Assembly: GCA_964604825.1 (NCBI GenBank)
Contig: CAZSAL010000005.1
Span: 1 to 64,000, forward strand
Direction of reading: 5' to 3'
From: CAZSAL01 sp964604825
GTDB lineage: Bacteria > Elusimicrobiota > Elusimicrobia > 2-01-FULL-59-12
Length of the DNA stretch: 64,000 nt
Shown here in pieces: positions 40,438-47,451 of this stretch. The notes below the pieces were generated by a model that saw nothing but the letters and a program-made list of their open reading frames with translations, had not been told where the DNA came from and did no database searches. Position 1 is the stretch's first letter; each line of letters begins with the position of its first letter. Made by a program: the position numbers and the translations under genes.

Positions 40438-41041
40438 CAGTTAAAACTTGTTCGAAAGCCGTATGCAGAAGCGGTTCCACAACGTCAGGCGGGAATCCCT
40501 GGACGGAGCCCTGATAGAGCGAGGCGGCGCGCTCATGCCGCAACGCACCGCCGAGGATTTTGGTTTTGTTCAGGATCAGATCAAAAACAACGGGCGCGGT
40601 AAAGCATTCCCGGGTTTCAAATGCTTCCGCTGCCGGGGCGCAGTCGCGGCAAGTAGCCATTGACGTTCCGGGAGCCAGCGGCTTCAAGGCGTTCAGAACT
40701 ATATCGTGAATCCAGCGGTATTGATCGCGGAACCGGGAAGGTACAGGAGGCTCTCCGCGCCGCCAGACGAGAGAAAAGCACAGGTCGTTATCGTGGAGTA
40801 CCATACCGCCGCCTGTAGGACGGCGCACAGCAGGCCAGCCGGAAGGAATTTTTGAAGACAGATAGTCCAGAGTCTGCAGCCGGCCATAACTGGCTGTAGG
40901 TTCCTTGAACCGGAAGAAGCGGAGCGTTGGCTGCTGTTGATTGTCTCCGACGCGGCGGAGCGTTTCGCAGTCGAAAGCCATGTTGTCCGCGCCGCTCATG
41001 GGGGGAGTCGAAAGGATGCGCCAGCGATTTTTGGCTGTCAT
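40370..41041 (-). CDS. lplA: Lipoate-protein ligase A family protein
   Basis: 223 aa from ATG 41041. The BPL/LplA/LipB fold is shown by RFFRFKEPTASYGRLQ, VRRPTGGGMVLHDNDLCFSL and ILGGALRHERAASLYQGSV, the last with a Lys upstream (NKTKILGG). It probably loads lipoate or octanoate on GcvH encoded upstream; an octanoyltransferase (LipM-like) role would feed LipA and cannot be excluded. Its first codons lie in a family-III element and its last 20 (SSPRQVSGRGLHLI...) in a family-I element, so both termini look replaced. Confidence 0.82.
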   Translation of the reverse strand: MTAKNRWRILSTPPMSGADNMAFDCETLRRVGDNQQQPTLRFFRFKEPTASYGRLQTLDYLSSKIPSGWPAVRRPTGGGMVLHDNDLCFSLVWRRGEPPVPSRFRDQYRWIHDIVLNALKPLAPGTSMATCRDCAPAAEAFETRECFTAPVVFDLILNKTKILGGALRHERAASLYQGSVQGFPPDVVEPLLHTAFEQVLTESSPRQVSGRGLHLIILHEQTC

Positions 41042-41173
41042 TGCGAGCGAAGTCGCCGTGTTGTATCGGCGACTGAGCGCGGCAATCTCAGGTGTTGCTG
41101 AAATTACATCTGAGATTGCCACGTCGGCCTTTTCCCTTATGAAGGCGATGGAAGGCCTCCTCGCAATGACACC
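41035..41173. repeat. Palindromic element, family III, between gcvPB and lplA
   Basis: GTCATTGCGAGCGAAGTCG pairs with CCTCCTCGCAATGACACC. Inner GGCAATCTCAGG and TGAGATTGCCACGTCGG arms. It also encodes the last residues of GcvPB. Confidence 0.85.
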
Positions 41174-42627
41174 GAGTTAGAAGTTTCTTTTCGCCAGCGC
41201 AAAACCGGTTCGCGCGCGGCCTTAACTTCGTCGAGCCTGCGGACGGGAGTGCTGTGCGGAGCGCTTTTTAATTTTTCCGGTTCCCGTTCCGCCTCGTCTG
41301 CGATGGCATGCATCGCCTCGATGAACTCGTCGAGGGTCTGCTTGGATTCGGTTTCGGTGGGCTCGATCATCATCGCCTCTTCCACGATGAGGGGGAAATA
41401 GATCGTCGGCGGGTGAAAACCGTAATCGAGCAGGCGTTTGGCGATATCCAGCGTGTGGATTCCTTTTTGTTTTTGCTTCGCGGAAGTGAATACGCATTCG
41501 TGCATGCAGGTCTCGTCGATGGCGACCTGGTAGCGGTCGCGCAGCTTCACCCGCAGGTAATTGGCGTTCAGAATGGCCGTCTCCGCGGCTTTGCGAATGC
41601 CCTCTTTGCCGAGGCAGCGGATGTAAGTGTAAGCCCGCAGCACGACAAGAGCGTTCGCCGAGAAAGCGCGCATCCTGCCTATGGAAAGCGGCGCGGAGTC
41701 GTCCATGGCATAGCCCTGGCCGGTTTTGCGCACGCGCGGCACGGGCAGAAAAGGCGTCAACGCCTGGGAAACTCCGACCGGGCCGGAACCAGGTCCGCCC
41801 CCGCCGTGCGGAGTGGCGAAGGTCTTGTGCAGGTTGAGATGCATGATGTCAAAACCAATATCCCCCGGGCGGACAAGTCCCATGAGCGCGTTCATGTTCG
41901 CGCCGTCGAGATAGAGCAGCGCCCCCGCGTCATGCACCATTCGGGCGATTTCTTTCACCTGCGTCTCAAAAAGCCCGAGCGTATTTGGATTGGTGAGCAT
42001 GAAAACGGCGACGTCTTTGTTCAGTGCGGCTTTAAGCGACTGAAGATCGATCCGGCCTTTTGCGCCGGACTTGATGGAAACCACCTTGTATCCGGCGATC
42101 ATGGCGGAGGCGGGGTTTGTCCCGTGCGCCGAATCCGGAATGATCACGGTTTTCCGCGTCTCGCCCTTGTACTTGTGATAGGCGCTTGCGATCAGAAGCC
42201 CGGTAAGTTCGCCGTGCGCTCCGGCGGAAGGCTGCAAAGTGAATTCCGCCATGCCGCAGATTTCCGAGAGAATGCGTTCGGTTTCATAGAAGACCTGCAG
42301 AAAACCCTGCGCCGTGGAATCAGGCTGCAGCGGATGGAGCGCCTTGAACCCGGTGAAGTTCGCCACCAGCTCGCAGACTTTCGGGTTGTACTTCATCGTG
42401 CATGACCCCAACGGATAAAACTGAGTGTCGATGTTGAAGTTCATCTGAGAAAGCCGCGTGAAATGACGGATCACGTCCAGTTCGCTCAGCTCCGGCAGGT
42501 CGGCTGCGGTTTTCCGCAGCGCCTCTTTGGGCAGAATATCCGCCGGATTGATAGACGGAACGTCGAGCGGGGGGAAAGTGTAGCCGCGCCGTCCCGCGCG
42601 CGTTTTTTCAATCAGAATTTGTTCCAT
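41137..42627 (-). CDS. gcvPB: Glycine dehydrogenase (decarboxylating) subunit 2, GcvPB
   Basis: About 496 aa. The ATG codons at 42630 and 42627 are adjacent, with AGGAG spaced better for 42627. The P-protein binds PLP and decarboxylates glycine, passing aminomethyl to GcvH. The PLP lysine is in NLHKTFATPHGGGGPG. Also seen are YPLGSCTMKYNPK and PSAGAHGELTGL. The last residues (SVSLRGGLPSPS) come from a palindromic element. Its partner gcvPA lies 3 kb upstream, separated by toxin-antitoxin and nuclease genes. Confidence 0.95.
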   Translation of the reverse strand: MEQILIEKTRAGRRGYTFPPLDVPSINPADILPKEALRKTAADLPELSELDVIRHFTRLSQMNFNIDTQFYPLGSCTMKYNPKVCELVANFTGFKALHPLQPDSTAQGFLQVFYETERILSEICGMAEFTLQPSAGAHGELTGLLIASAYHKYKGETRKTVIIPDSAHGTNPASAMIAGYKVVSIKSGAKGRIDLQSLKAALNKDVAVFMLTNPNTLGLFETQVKEIARMVHDAGALLYLDGANMNALMGLVRPGDIGFDIMHLNLHKTFATPHGGGGPGSGPVGVSQALTPFLPVPRVRKTGQGYAMDDSAPLSIGRMRAFSANALVVLRAYTYIRCLGKEGIRKAAETAILNANYLRVKLRDRYQVAIDETCMHECVFTSAKQKQKGIHTLDIAKRLLDYGFHPPTIYFPLIVEEAMMIEPTETESKQTLDEFIEAMHAIADEAEREPEKLKSAPHSTPVRRLDEVKAAREPVLRWRKETSNSVSLRGGLPSPS

Positions 42628-42649
42628 CATAAACTCCTTAATTCGAGAC

Positions 42650-42682
42650 CCTCTCTCCATTGCGGGAGAGGGGAGGGTGAGG
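42650..42682. repeat. Palindromic element fragment, family II
   Basis: CTCTCTCCATTGCGGGAGAG with GGGAGGGTGAGGG, a shortened family-II unit before gcvPB. Confidence 0.6.
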
Positions 42683-42770
42683 GAAAAATGAGTGTCATGG
42701 ATAATTTCTCCCCTGCCTCGGTGGCCTGATTCTTCTTGGTTTTCCGTTCATGCCGTGATATCCTTTAATC

Positions 42771-42860
42771 ATGGTTAAAGAATCACTTCTCAAAACAAAT
42801 CCCTTTCATCGGGGTATAACAGCGCCTGTCAGTAGTAACGGTCATTTCGTTCCCCTGTGA
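42771..42860 (+). pseudogene. Possible gene fragment, 29 codons
   Basis: MVKESLLKTNPFHRGITAPV... resembles the start of small proteins beginning KESLLKTNPYL. It ends after 29 codons and overlaps the DUF1016 gene end on the other strand. Probably a remnant; the rest of the gap holds no gene. Confidence 0.25.
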
Positions 42861-43945
42861 TACAGTTCAATTCTCTTCCGTTCTTCCAAAAGTTCATCCT
42901 GCAATTCTTTTTCAGAGGGGAGATAGAGTTTATACTTTGAGGCGAAGATTTGTTTGTTTTCTTTGGAAAGGGTATAGCGCACAACCGCGTCTTTTTTGTC
43001 TTCACATAGAATGAGGCCCACGGTGGGATTATCATCCTTCTGCTTCATGTCCCGGTCATAGTAGTTGACATACATCTGCATCTGGCCGATATCCTGATGG
43101 GCAAGCTTTCCAATTTTGAGATCAATCAGGACGTAGCACTTGAGAAGTGTGTTATAGAAAACAAGATCGATATAGAAATGGTCTCCATCAAGCGTAATGC
43201 GCTTTTGCCGCGCGACGAAAGTAAAGCCTTTTCCTAGTTCCAGTAGAAATCGAGAGAGATTATCACATAAGGCTTGTTCCAGAGAGTTTTCGTAAAGTCT
43301 GGAGGTTGGAGAAAGACCTGTGAACTCCAAAATATACGGATCTTTTATCATGTCTTCATAGGTTTGGATTTCCTGGCCTTTCTGCGCGAGTCGCTTTAAT
43401 CCCTTCTTGTCTTTGCTCAAGGCCAATCGTTCAAAAAGAAAACTACCTTTTTGCCGCTCCAGCTCTCGTGCCGACCAGCGGTTTTTGGCGCATTCGATTT
43501 CGTAGAAAGCTCTGGCGTTTCTATCCTTGACCCGCATCAGTATGCGGTAATGTGTCCAGCTCAATTCTGGACGCAGTGCGTCTAGAATTGGGAAAGTAAG
43601 ATAGAACTTGCGTATATTCCAAAGGTTGCTGGGATCAAACCCTCTCCCGAAGTCTGAGGTTAGCCGCAGCGATAATTTTTCAAGAATACTTTTTCCATAG
43701 TCCGCACGATTTTTACCTTTTTGTTCCGCCTGCACAATCTCGTGCCCGATATGCCAGTAGGTTTGGACCATGATGGTGTTGACGTGCTGAATGGCCCGTG
43801 TTCTGGCCTCTTGAAGCAGAGCGGAAACGCGCTTGTAAAGATTGTTGTCCTGCTTTTCAAGCTTGGAATTCGATCCCTCCGGCTCTTTAACTGCATTAGA
43901 CCCGGTGGTTGCGTATAGGTTGAGATGGGTGTGCAGCCTGTTCAT
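42842..43945 (-). CDS. DUF1016/YhcG-type PD-(D/E)xK nuclease-domain protein
   Basis: 367 aa. The N-terminal half (VQTYWHIGHEIVQAEQKG, RGFDPSNLWNIRKFYLTF, LSWTHYRILMRVKD) and the C-terminal half (FYIDLVFYNTLLKCYVLIDLKIGKLAHQDIGQMQMYVNYYD) match YhcG/DUF1016 proteins. Asp in IDLVFYN and Asp-x-Lys in LIDLKIGK form a PD-(D/E)xK-like site. Family members occur in mobile and defence regions. The ATG lies 1 nt after the ParE-type toxin stop, so it ends the operon. Confidence 0.9.
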   Translation of the reverse strand: MNRLHTHLNLYATTGSNAVKEPEGSNSKLEKQDNNLYKRVSALLQEARTRAIQHVNTIMVQTYWHIGHEIVQAEQKGKNRADYGKSILEKLSLRLTSDFGRGFDPSNLWNIRKFYLTFPILDALRPELSWTHYRILMRVKDRNARAFYEIECAKNRWSARELERQKGSFLFERLALSKDKKGLKRLAQKGQEIQTYEDMIKDPYILEFTGLSPTSRLYENSLEQALCDNLSRFLLELGKGFTFVARQKRITLDGDHFYIDLVFYNTLLKCYVLIDLKIGKLAHQDIGQMQMYVNYYDRDMKQKDDNPTVGLILCEDKKDAVVRYTLSKENKQIFASKYKLYLPSEKELQDELLEERKRIELYHRGTK

Positions 43946-43946
43946 T

Positions 43947-44237
43947 TTAAATTCGGGGAGTCCAGTAAAAGGGTTTCCGGTGTAGATGGGCTACAGCAAT
44001 CACTATGATAGTTTGTTCTTCAATACCGTAAATCAGACCATAGGGAAAGCGCCTGATAAGGCAGCGGCGCAAAGTGTGTCCCAAAATTGGATGGGCTTCG
44101 GGCCAAGCCATAATCCGGTGCGCGGCCTCATAGATTTCAGCAATTAATTCGTAGCCCAACCCAGACATTTGATCTTCGTACCACTGGAAAGCGTCTTCAA
44201 GTTCCTGGGCTGCAGGGGAAAGAAACCGAATTTTCAT
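43947..44237 (-). CDS. RelE/ParE-family toxin
   Basis: 96 aa. Pattern FLSPAAQELEDAFQWYEDQ, RIMAWPEAHP, CLIRRFPYGLIYGIEEQTIIVIAVAHLHRKP is typical of ParE-like toxins, which inhibit gyrase or cleave mRNA. Its ATG shares a base with the antitoxin stop (TAATG). Confidence 0.9.
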   Translation of the reverse strand: MKIRFLSPAAQELEDAFQWYEDQMSGLGYELIAEIYEAAHRIMAWPEAHPILGHTLRRCLIRRFPYGLIYGIEEQTIIVIAVAHLHRKPFYWTPRI

Positions 44238-44455
44238 TACTTTTTGAATTTCTTAATGACTTCTTGGAAAGGGATGGAGCGCATCTTTCCGCTTTTATAG
44301 GCTTTCCATCTGCGTTCAGACTCGGCCACCCAGATACGGTCAATGTCAGAATCTGGTTTATCCAAGTCGGATAACAATACATCAACTAATTTCAATTTAT
44401 CTGAATCTGGCAATGACCGTGCCTGTTTTTGAATTTTCCCTGCTGCATTACGCAT
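44237..44455 (-). CDS. Addiction-module component antitoxin
   Basis: 72 aa from ATG 44455, preceded by AAGGAGGAAA. ARSLPDSDKLKLVDVLLSDLDKPDSDIDRIWVAESERRWKAYKSGK is the standard helical pattern of the family paired with ParE-like toxins (motif split here: LVDVLLSDL, IWVAESERRW, AYKSGK). It is coupled to the toxin downstream. Confidence 0.88.
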   Translation of the reverse strand: MRNAAGKIQKQARSLPDSDKLKLVDVLLSDLDKPDSDIDRIWVAESERRWKAYKSGKMRSIPFQEVIKKFKK

Positions 44456-44481
44456 GAAATTTCCTCCTTCGTTAATGTCGA

Positions 44482-44646
44482 TCATAATTTCTTTGCGCGG
44501 TCGTGGACCATCCCTTCACTGCGATCCGCCGCTCCAATTCCAGGGGCATATTTTTGACGGACGTAGAACTGGTGCATGATATCGTCCCAGCTCGCGGCAT
44601 CGGGCAGTTTTTCAATCAGCTTTTTTGCTTTTTGTTTAGCGGCCAT
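44482..44646 (-). CDS. Small antitoxin-like protein
   Basis: 54 aa from ATG 44646. AAKQKAKKLIEKLPDAASWDDI and MHQFYVRQKYAPGIGAADRSE resemble helical antitoxins encoded next to RelE/ParE or zeta-type toxins. The overlapping upstream fragment is a truncated zeta toxin. Probably an orphaned antitoxin. Confidence 0.6.
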   Translation of the reverse strand: MAAKQKAKKLIEKLPDAASWDDIMHQFYVRQKYAPGIGAADRSEGMVHDRAKKL

Positions 44647-44755
44647 ACAATCTCTTTGGATGTCTCTTAATAAAATTATATCCGATGATGGTAACGCCTT
44701 TGCCCGCGCCATTGGGATCCGCGATTACGTAGAGGTTAGGATGTTTAGTTAGCAT
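44636..44755 (-). pseudogene. Truncated zeta-toxin-like P-loop fragment 1
   Basis: 39 codons: MLTKHPNLYVIADPNGAGKG then out of family. It corresponds to the start of zeta toxins (LYVIAGPNGAGKTT). The rest of the kinase is absent. It follows the DUF559 stop without a gap. Confidence 0.6.
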
Positions 44756-45232
44756 TTATCTTTTAACCTTCATGTCTGGCCCAGAGATGGCTTCATACAC
44801 CCGCCTCACCCTCCCCTCTCCCTTAGGGAGAGGGTGGTCGAAGACCCGGTGAGGCAAGAGGGGCAGGGGGTGAGGCTTCTTTATCTCCTTTAGAATCTGT
44901 TCACACACTGCGGCAGTGTTGGATAACACGTCATTATTCCAGAAACGCAGGACGCGAAAGCCCTGCTCGGCAATATAATGCGTTCGATTCTCATCTTCAT
45001 CTGTTCTGTCGGCATGCTGGCTGCCGTCGACCTCTACGATTAACCTCTCGTCAAAACAGCAGAAGTCTGCAAAAAACGGTCCCAGTGGAAACTGACGACG
45101 AAATTTGAATCCACACAACCGTCGATCGCGCAACCGCGACCAAAGCTTCTTCTCGGCGTCGGTTTGTGTCTGTCGCAAACCCCGCGCCGGATGCTTCCTG
45201 TTGCCATAGTTTGTCAGCGGGCGCATTTTCAT
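44756..45232 (-). CDS. DUF559 endonuclease-domain protein (Vsr/MTH-like)
   Basis: 158 aa. RQTQTDAEKKLWSRLRDRRL, GFKFRRQFPLGPFFADFCCFDERLIVEVDGSQH and RVLRFWNNDVL form the DUF559 PD-(D/E)xK-type fold (Asp in ADFCC; Glu-x-Asp in VEVDG). Residues about 118-148 (PHPLPLLPHRVFDHPLPKGE...) are a family-II palindromic element. The ATG overlaps the stop of a zeta-toxin fragment, and another zeta fragment follows, so it sits between two broken genes. Confidence 0.82.
   Translation of the reverse strand: MKMRPLTNYGNRKHPARGLRQTQTDAEKKLWSRLRDRRLCGFKFRRQFPLGPFFADFCCFDERLIVEVDGSQHADRTDEDENRTHYIAEQGFRVLRFWNNDVLSNTAAVCEQILKEIKKPHPLPLLPHRVFDHPLPKGEGRVRRVYEAISGPDMKVKR
44800..44873. repeat. Palindromic element, family II, in DUF559 gene
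   Basis: GCCTCACCCTCCCCTCTCCC and GGGAGAGGGTGG, then GGTGAGGCAAGAGG and GGGGGTGAGGC. Nearly identical over its length to 47461-47553. Confidence 0.85.
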
Positions 45233-45315
45233 TCTTCCGACTCGCCCGTCGTCATGCCCGCGCCGTTAGGGCCCGCGATGACATAGAAATTGGGATGAGG
45301 GTGTTTATTGGGCAT
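45229..45315 (-). pseudogene. Truncated zeta-toxin-like P-loop fragment 2
   Basis: 28 codons: MPNKHPHPNFYVIAGPNGAG then MTTGESEE-stop. The Walker A Lys is already replaced by Met (AGMTT). It is a remnant of a zeta-type toxin start, paralogous to the fragment at 44636-44755. Confidence 0.6.
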
Positions 45316-45517
45316 TATTATTTTTGTCCCTGAAGGAGCGTTTCGCTTAACTTCATGCAATACCCAATTGTTTTAAAGTAAACACTCATTGTTGTTTAAG
45401 GTGTTGTTTCCGTTCGTGGTCTGTTACCATTTTTCTACGCTTGGAGCCGTTCGCGCTCTTTTGCCAGCAGGGCTTCGGCCTGGGCCCAATGCGTTTTTTA
45501 CTTTATCGTCCTATGTG

Positions 45518-45630
45518 AAAAGACAAACCAGTTTGTCTTTTAAATGGCCTATATTGCTTTTTTTAGGAAATTACAACTCGAGTTGTAATTTAAATGACCT
45601 GTATTGCTTATTTTGTCCGCTCGAGCGGAC
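45518..45630. repeat. Array of three different palindromes with conserved spacers
   Basis: Palindrome 1 (45518-45541, arms AAAAGACAAAC/GTTTGTCTTTT), palindrome 2 (45568-45591, perfect, centred on CTCGAG) and palindrome 3 (45615-45630, GTCCGCTCGAGCGGAC, followed by TTTTT). The spacers are alike: AAATGGCCTATATTGCTTTT and AAATGACCTGTATTGCTTAT. Palindrome sequences differ but the spacer persists. The 45316-45670 gap holds nothing else I can name. Palindrome 3 could end transcription. Confidence 0.8.
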
Positions 45631-45670
45631 TTTTTACCCCTCATACCCGCCAGCAAGGGGCGAGGGGGAA

Positions 45671-47059
45671 TTACCCCAGCGCTTCCTTTGTTGCTCGGGC
45701 CAGGGCGTCGATGTCCGCCTTGGTTTTGGTTTCGGTCACGCACCAGAGCGAGGAGTGCTCCAGTTCGGGATGCCATTTTTTCAACGGCAGGCCGCCGATG
45801 ATGTTTTTTGCCAGCAGCTTCTGCTGCAGGATCTCCGCAGGGAGCCTTGTCTGAATCACGAATTCATTGAAGAAGGGCGCGCTGAAGGTTGCGCGTACTC
45901 CGGGGATCTGCGTCAGTTGCTTGAAAGCATAATGGCTTTTGGCCAGGTTCTGTGAAGCCGCCTCGCGCAGGCCCTGTTTGCCGAGAAGCGATAAATAGAT
46001 CGTAGCGCCGAGGCCGACAAGCGCGGTCGTGGTGCAGACGTTCGAAGTCGCCTTTTCCCGGCGGATGTGCTGCTCGCGGGCCTGAAGGGTGAGGACGAAG
46101 GCGCGCCTGCCGTCCACGTCCACCGTCTGGCCGACGAGCCGTCCCGGCATCTTCCGCAGCCATTTCGATTTGCAGGCGAAAAGTCCGAGGTAAGGCCCGC
46201 CATAGCCTTCGGCCGCTCCGAGCGGCTGCCCCTCGGCCACGGCGATATCCGCGCCGTATTCTCCGGGAGGCGTAAGCAGGCCCAGCGAAAGCGGATTTAC
46301 GGAGGCGATGTATAAAGCGCCCGCCGCTTCGGTCAACGCGGCGATCTTCTCGACCGGTTCCACGATGCCGAAGAAATTCGGATTCTGAACGATGACTGCC
46401 GCAGTATTGGGTCCGGTGTGCGCTGCGACGAATTGTATGTCAAGCGTTCCTTGGCGTGATAACCACCCCTCACTCCCACCCTCTCCCCCTGAGGGGCGAG
46501 GGGTAAACAGGTAGGGGATATCTATCAGCTTTACGCCGATACCCGAAGTGTAGGTGTTCAAAATCGCGCGGTAATCGGGATGCAGGCTGCACGGCACCAG
46601 CACTTCTTTGCGGCCGGTCTCGCGCAGGGCGAGCAGCACGGCCTCGGCCAGGGCGCTTGCTCCTTCGTACATTCCCGCGTTTGCGACATCCATCGCAAAG
46701 AGTTCGCAGATCAGGCTCTGGAATTCAAACAGTGCCTGCAGCGTTCCCTGGCTGACCTCGGGTTGATACGGCGTGTAGGAAGTGAGAAATTCTCCCCGGG
46801 TAAGAATCGCGGGAATCGCCGACGGTGAGAAGTGCTCATAAGCTCCGGCGCCGAGATAAGAAATCAGTTTGCCGGGAGCCTGGTTTTTCATGGCGAATTC
46901 GTGCATCAGGCGCAGCGCTTCGCCCTCGCACATTCCCTGGGGTATTTTCAGGTCTCCGCTTATAAGCGGCAGATGTTTTACGAGGTCGTGGATGCCGGAG
47001 ACCCCGATATCCGCCAGCATCTCTCTGCTTTCCGCTTCTGTGTGAGGAATGAAATCCAT
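45671..47059 (-). CDS. gcvPA: Glycine dehydrogenase (decarboxylating) subunit 1, GcvPA
   Basis: 462 aa. FIPHTEAESREMLADIGVSG, FLTSYTPYQPEVSQGTLQALF, AMDVANAGMYEGASALAEA, VIVQNPNFFG and EGQPLGAAEGYGGPYLG are landmark segments of the N-terminal half of the split P-protein. Residues 184-198 (TPRPSGGEGGSEGWL) come from an in-frame palindromic element. It starts 1 nt after gcvH. gcvPB should follow directly but lies 3 kb downstream behind a foreign patch. Confidence 0.94.
   Translation of the reverse strand: MDFIPHTEAESREMLADIGVSGIHDLVKHLPLISGDLKIPQGMCEGEALRLMHEFAMKNQAPGKLISYLGAGAYEHFSPSAIPAILTRGEFLTSYTPYQPEVSQGTLQALFEFQSLICELFAMDVANAGMYEGASALAEAVLLALRETGRKEVLVPCSLHPDYRAILNTYTSGIGVKLIDIPYLFTPRPSGGEGGSEGWLSRQGTLDIQFVAAHTGPNTAAVIVQNPNFFGIVEPVEKIAALTEAAGALYIASVNPLSLGLLTPPGEYGADIAVAEGQPLGAAEGYGGPYLGLFACKSKWLRKMPGRLVGQTVDVDGRRAFVLTLQAREQHIRREKATSNVCTTTALVGLGATIYLSLLGKQGLREAASQNLAKSHYAFKQLTQIPGVRATFSAPFFNEFVIQTRLPAEILQQKLLAKNIIGGLPLKKWHPELEHSSLWCVTETKTKADIDALARATKEALG
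46466..46510. repeat. In-frame palindromic element (family II) in gcvPA
   Basis: CCCCTCACTCCCACCCTCTC with CCCCTGAGGGGCGAGGGG, coding about 15 residues in a surface loop region. Confidence 0.7.
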
Positions 47060-47060
47060 G

Positions 47061-47441
47061 TCAGTGGCTTTCCGTTTTCAAAAACTCCTGATACTGGTCC
47101 TCGGTCATCAGGTTTTTCAATTCGTCGGGATTGGAGATCTCCAGGGCGTATATCCAGCCTTCTTCGTAGGGCGAGCGATTAATCAGGCCCGGATCCTTTT
47201 CCAAAGCGGCGTTTGCCTTGACGACCGTGCCCGATACGGGAGCATAAATGCTGAAAGCGGCCTTCACGGATTCCAGCGTAGTGCATTCGTCTCCCATCTT
47301 TACGAATTTCCCGGTCCTGGCGAGTTCGACATAAACTACGTCCGTGACTTCATGCTGGGCATGGTCGGAAATGCCTACATATCCTGTCTTGCCTTCCGCT
47401 CTGATCCATTCGTGACTCTTTGTATAACGGCGTTCGTTCAC
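47061..47441 (-). CDS. gcvH: Glycine cleavage system H protein
   Basis: 126 aa from GTG 47441, with AAGGAGA upstream; the open frame before it is a palindromic element. GcvH carries lipoate on the Lys in TTLESVKAAFSIYAPVSG. The remaining fold (TKSHEWIRAEGKTGYVGISDHAQ, PYEEGWIYALEI) is standard. It receives aminomethyl from GcvPA/PB and delivers it to GcvT. Confidence 0.95.
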   Translation of the reverse strand: MNERRYTKSHEWIRAEGKTGYVGISDHAQHEVTDVVYVELARTGKFVKMGDECTTLESVKAAFSIYAPVSGTVVKANAALEKDPGLINRSPYEEGWIYALEISNPDELKNLMTEDQYQEFLKTESH

Positions 47442-47451
47442 AGGTGTCTCC

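Noticed and set aside
41308..42405. Long plus-strand frame of 365 codons opposite gcvPB
   Set aside because: It is antisense to a gene with clear PLP motifs; no ribosome-binding site or family resemblance.
45389..45955. Plus-strand frame of 188 codons across the palindrome array
   Set aside because: It crosses palindromes and the gcvPA 3' end; composition is not protein-like.
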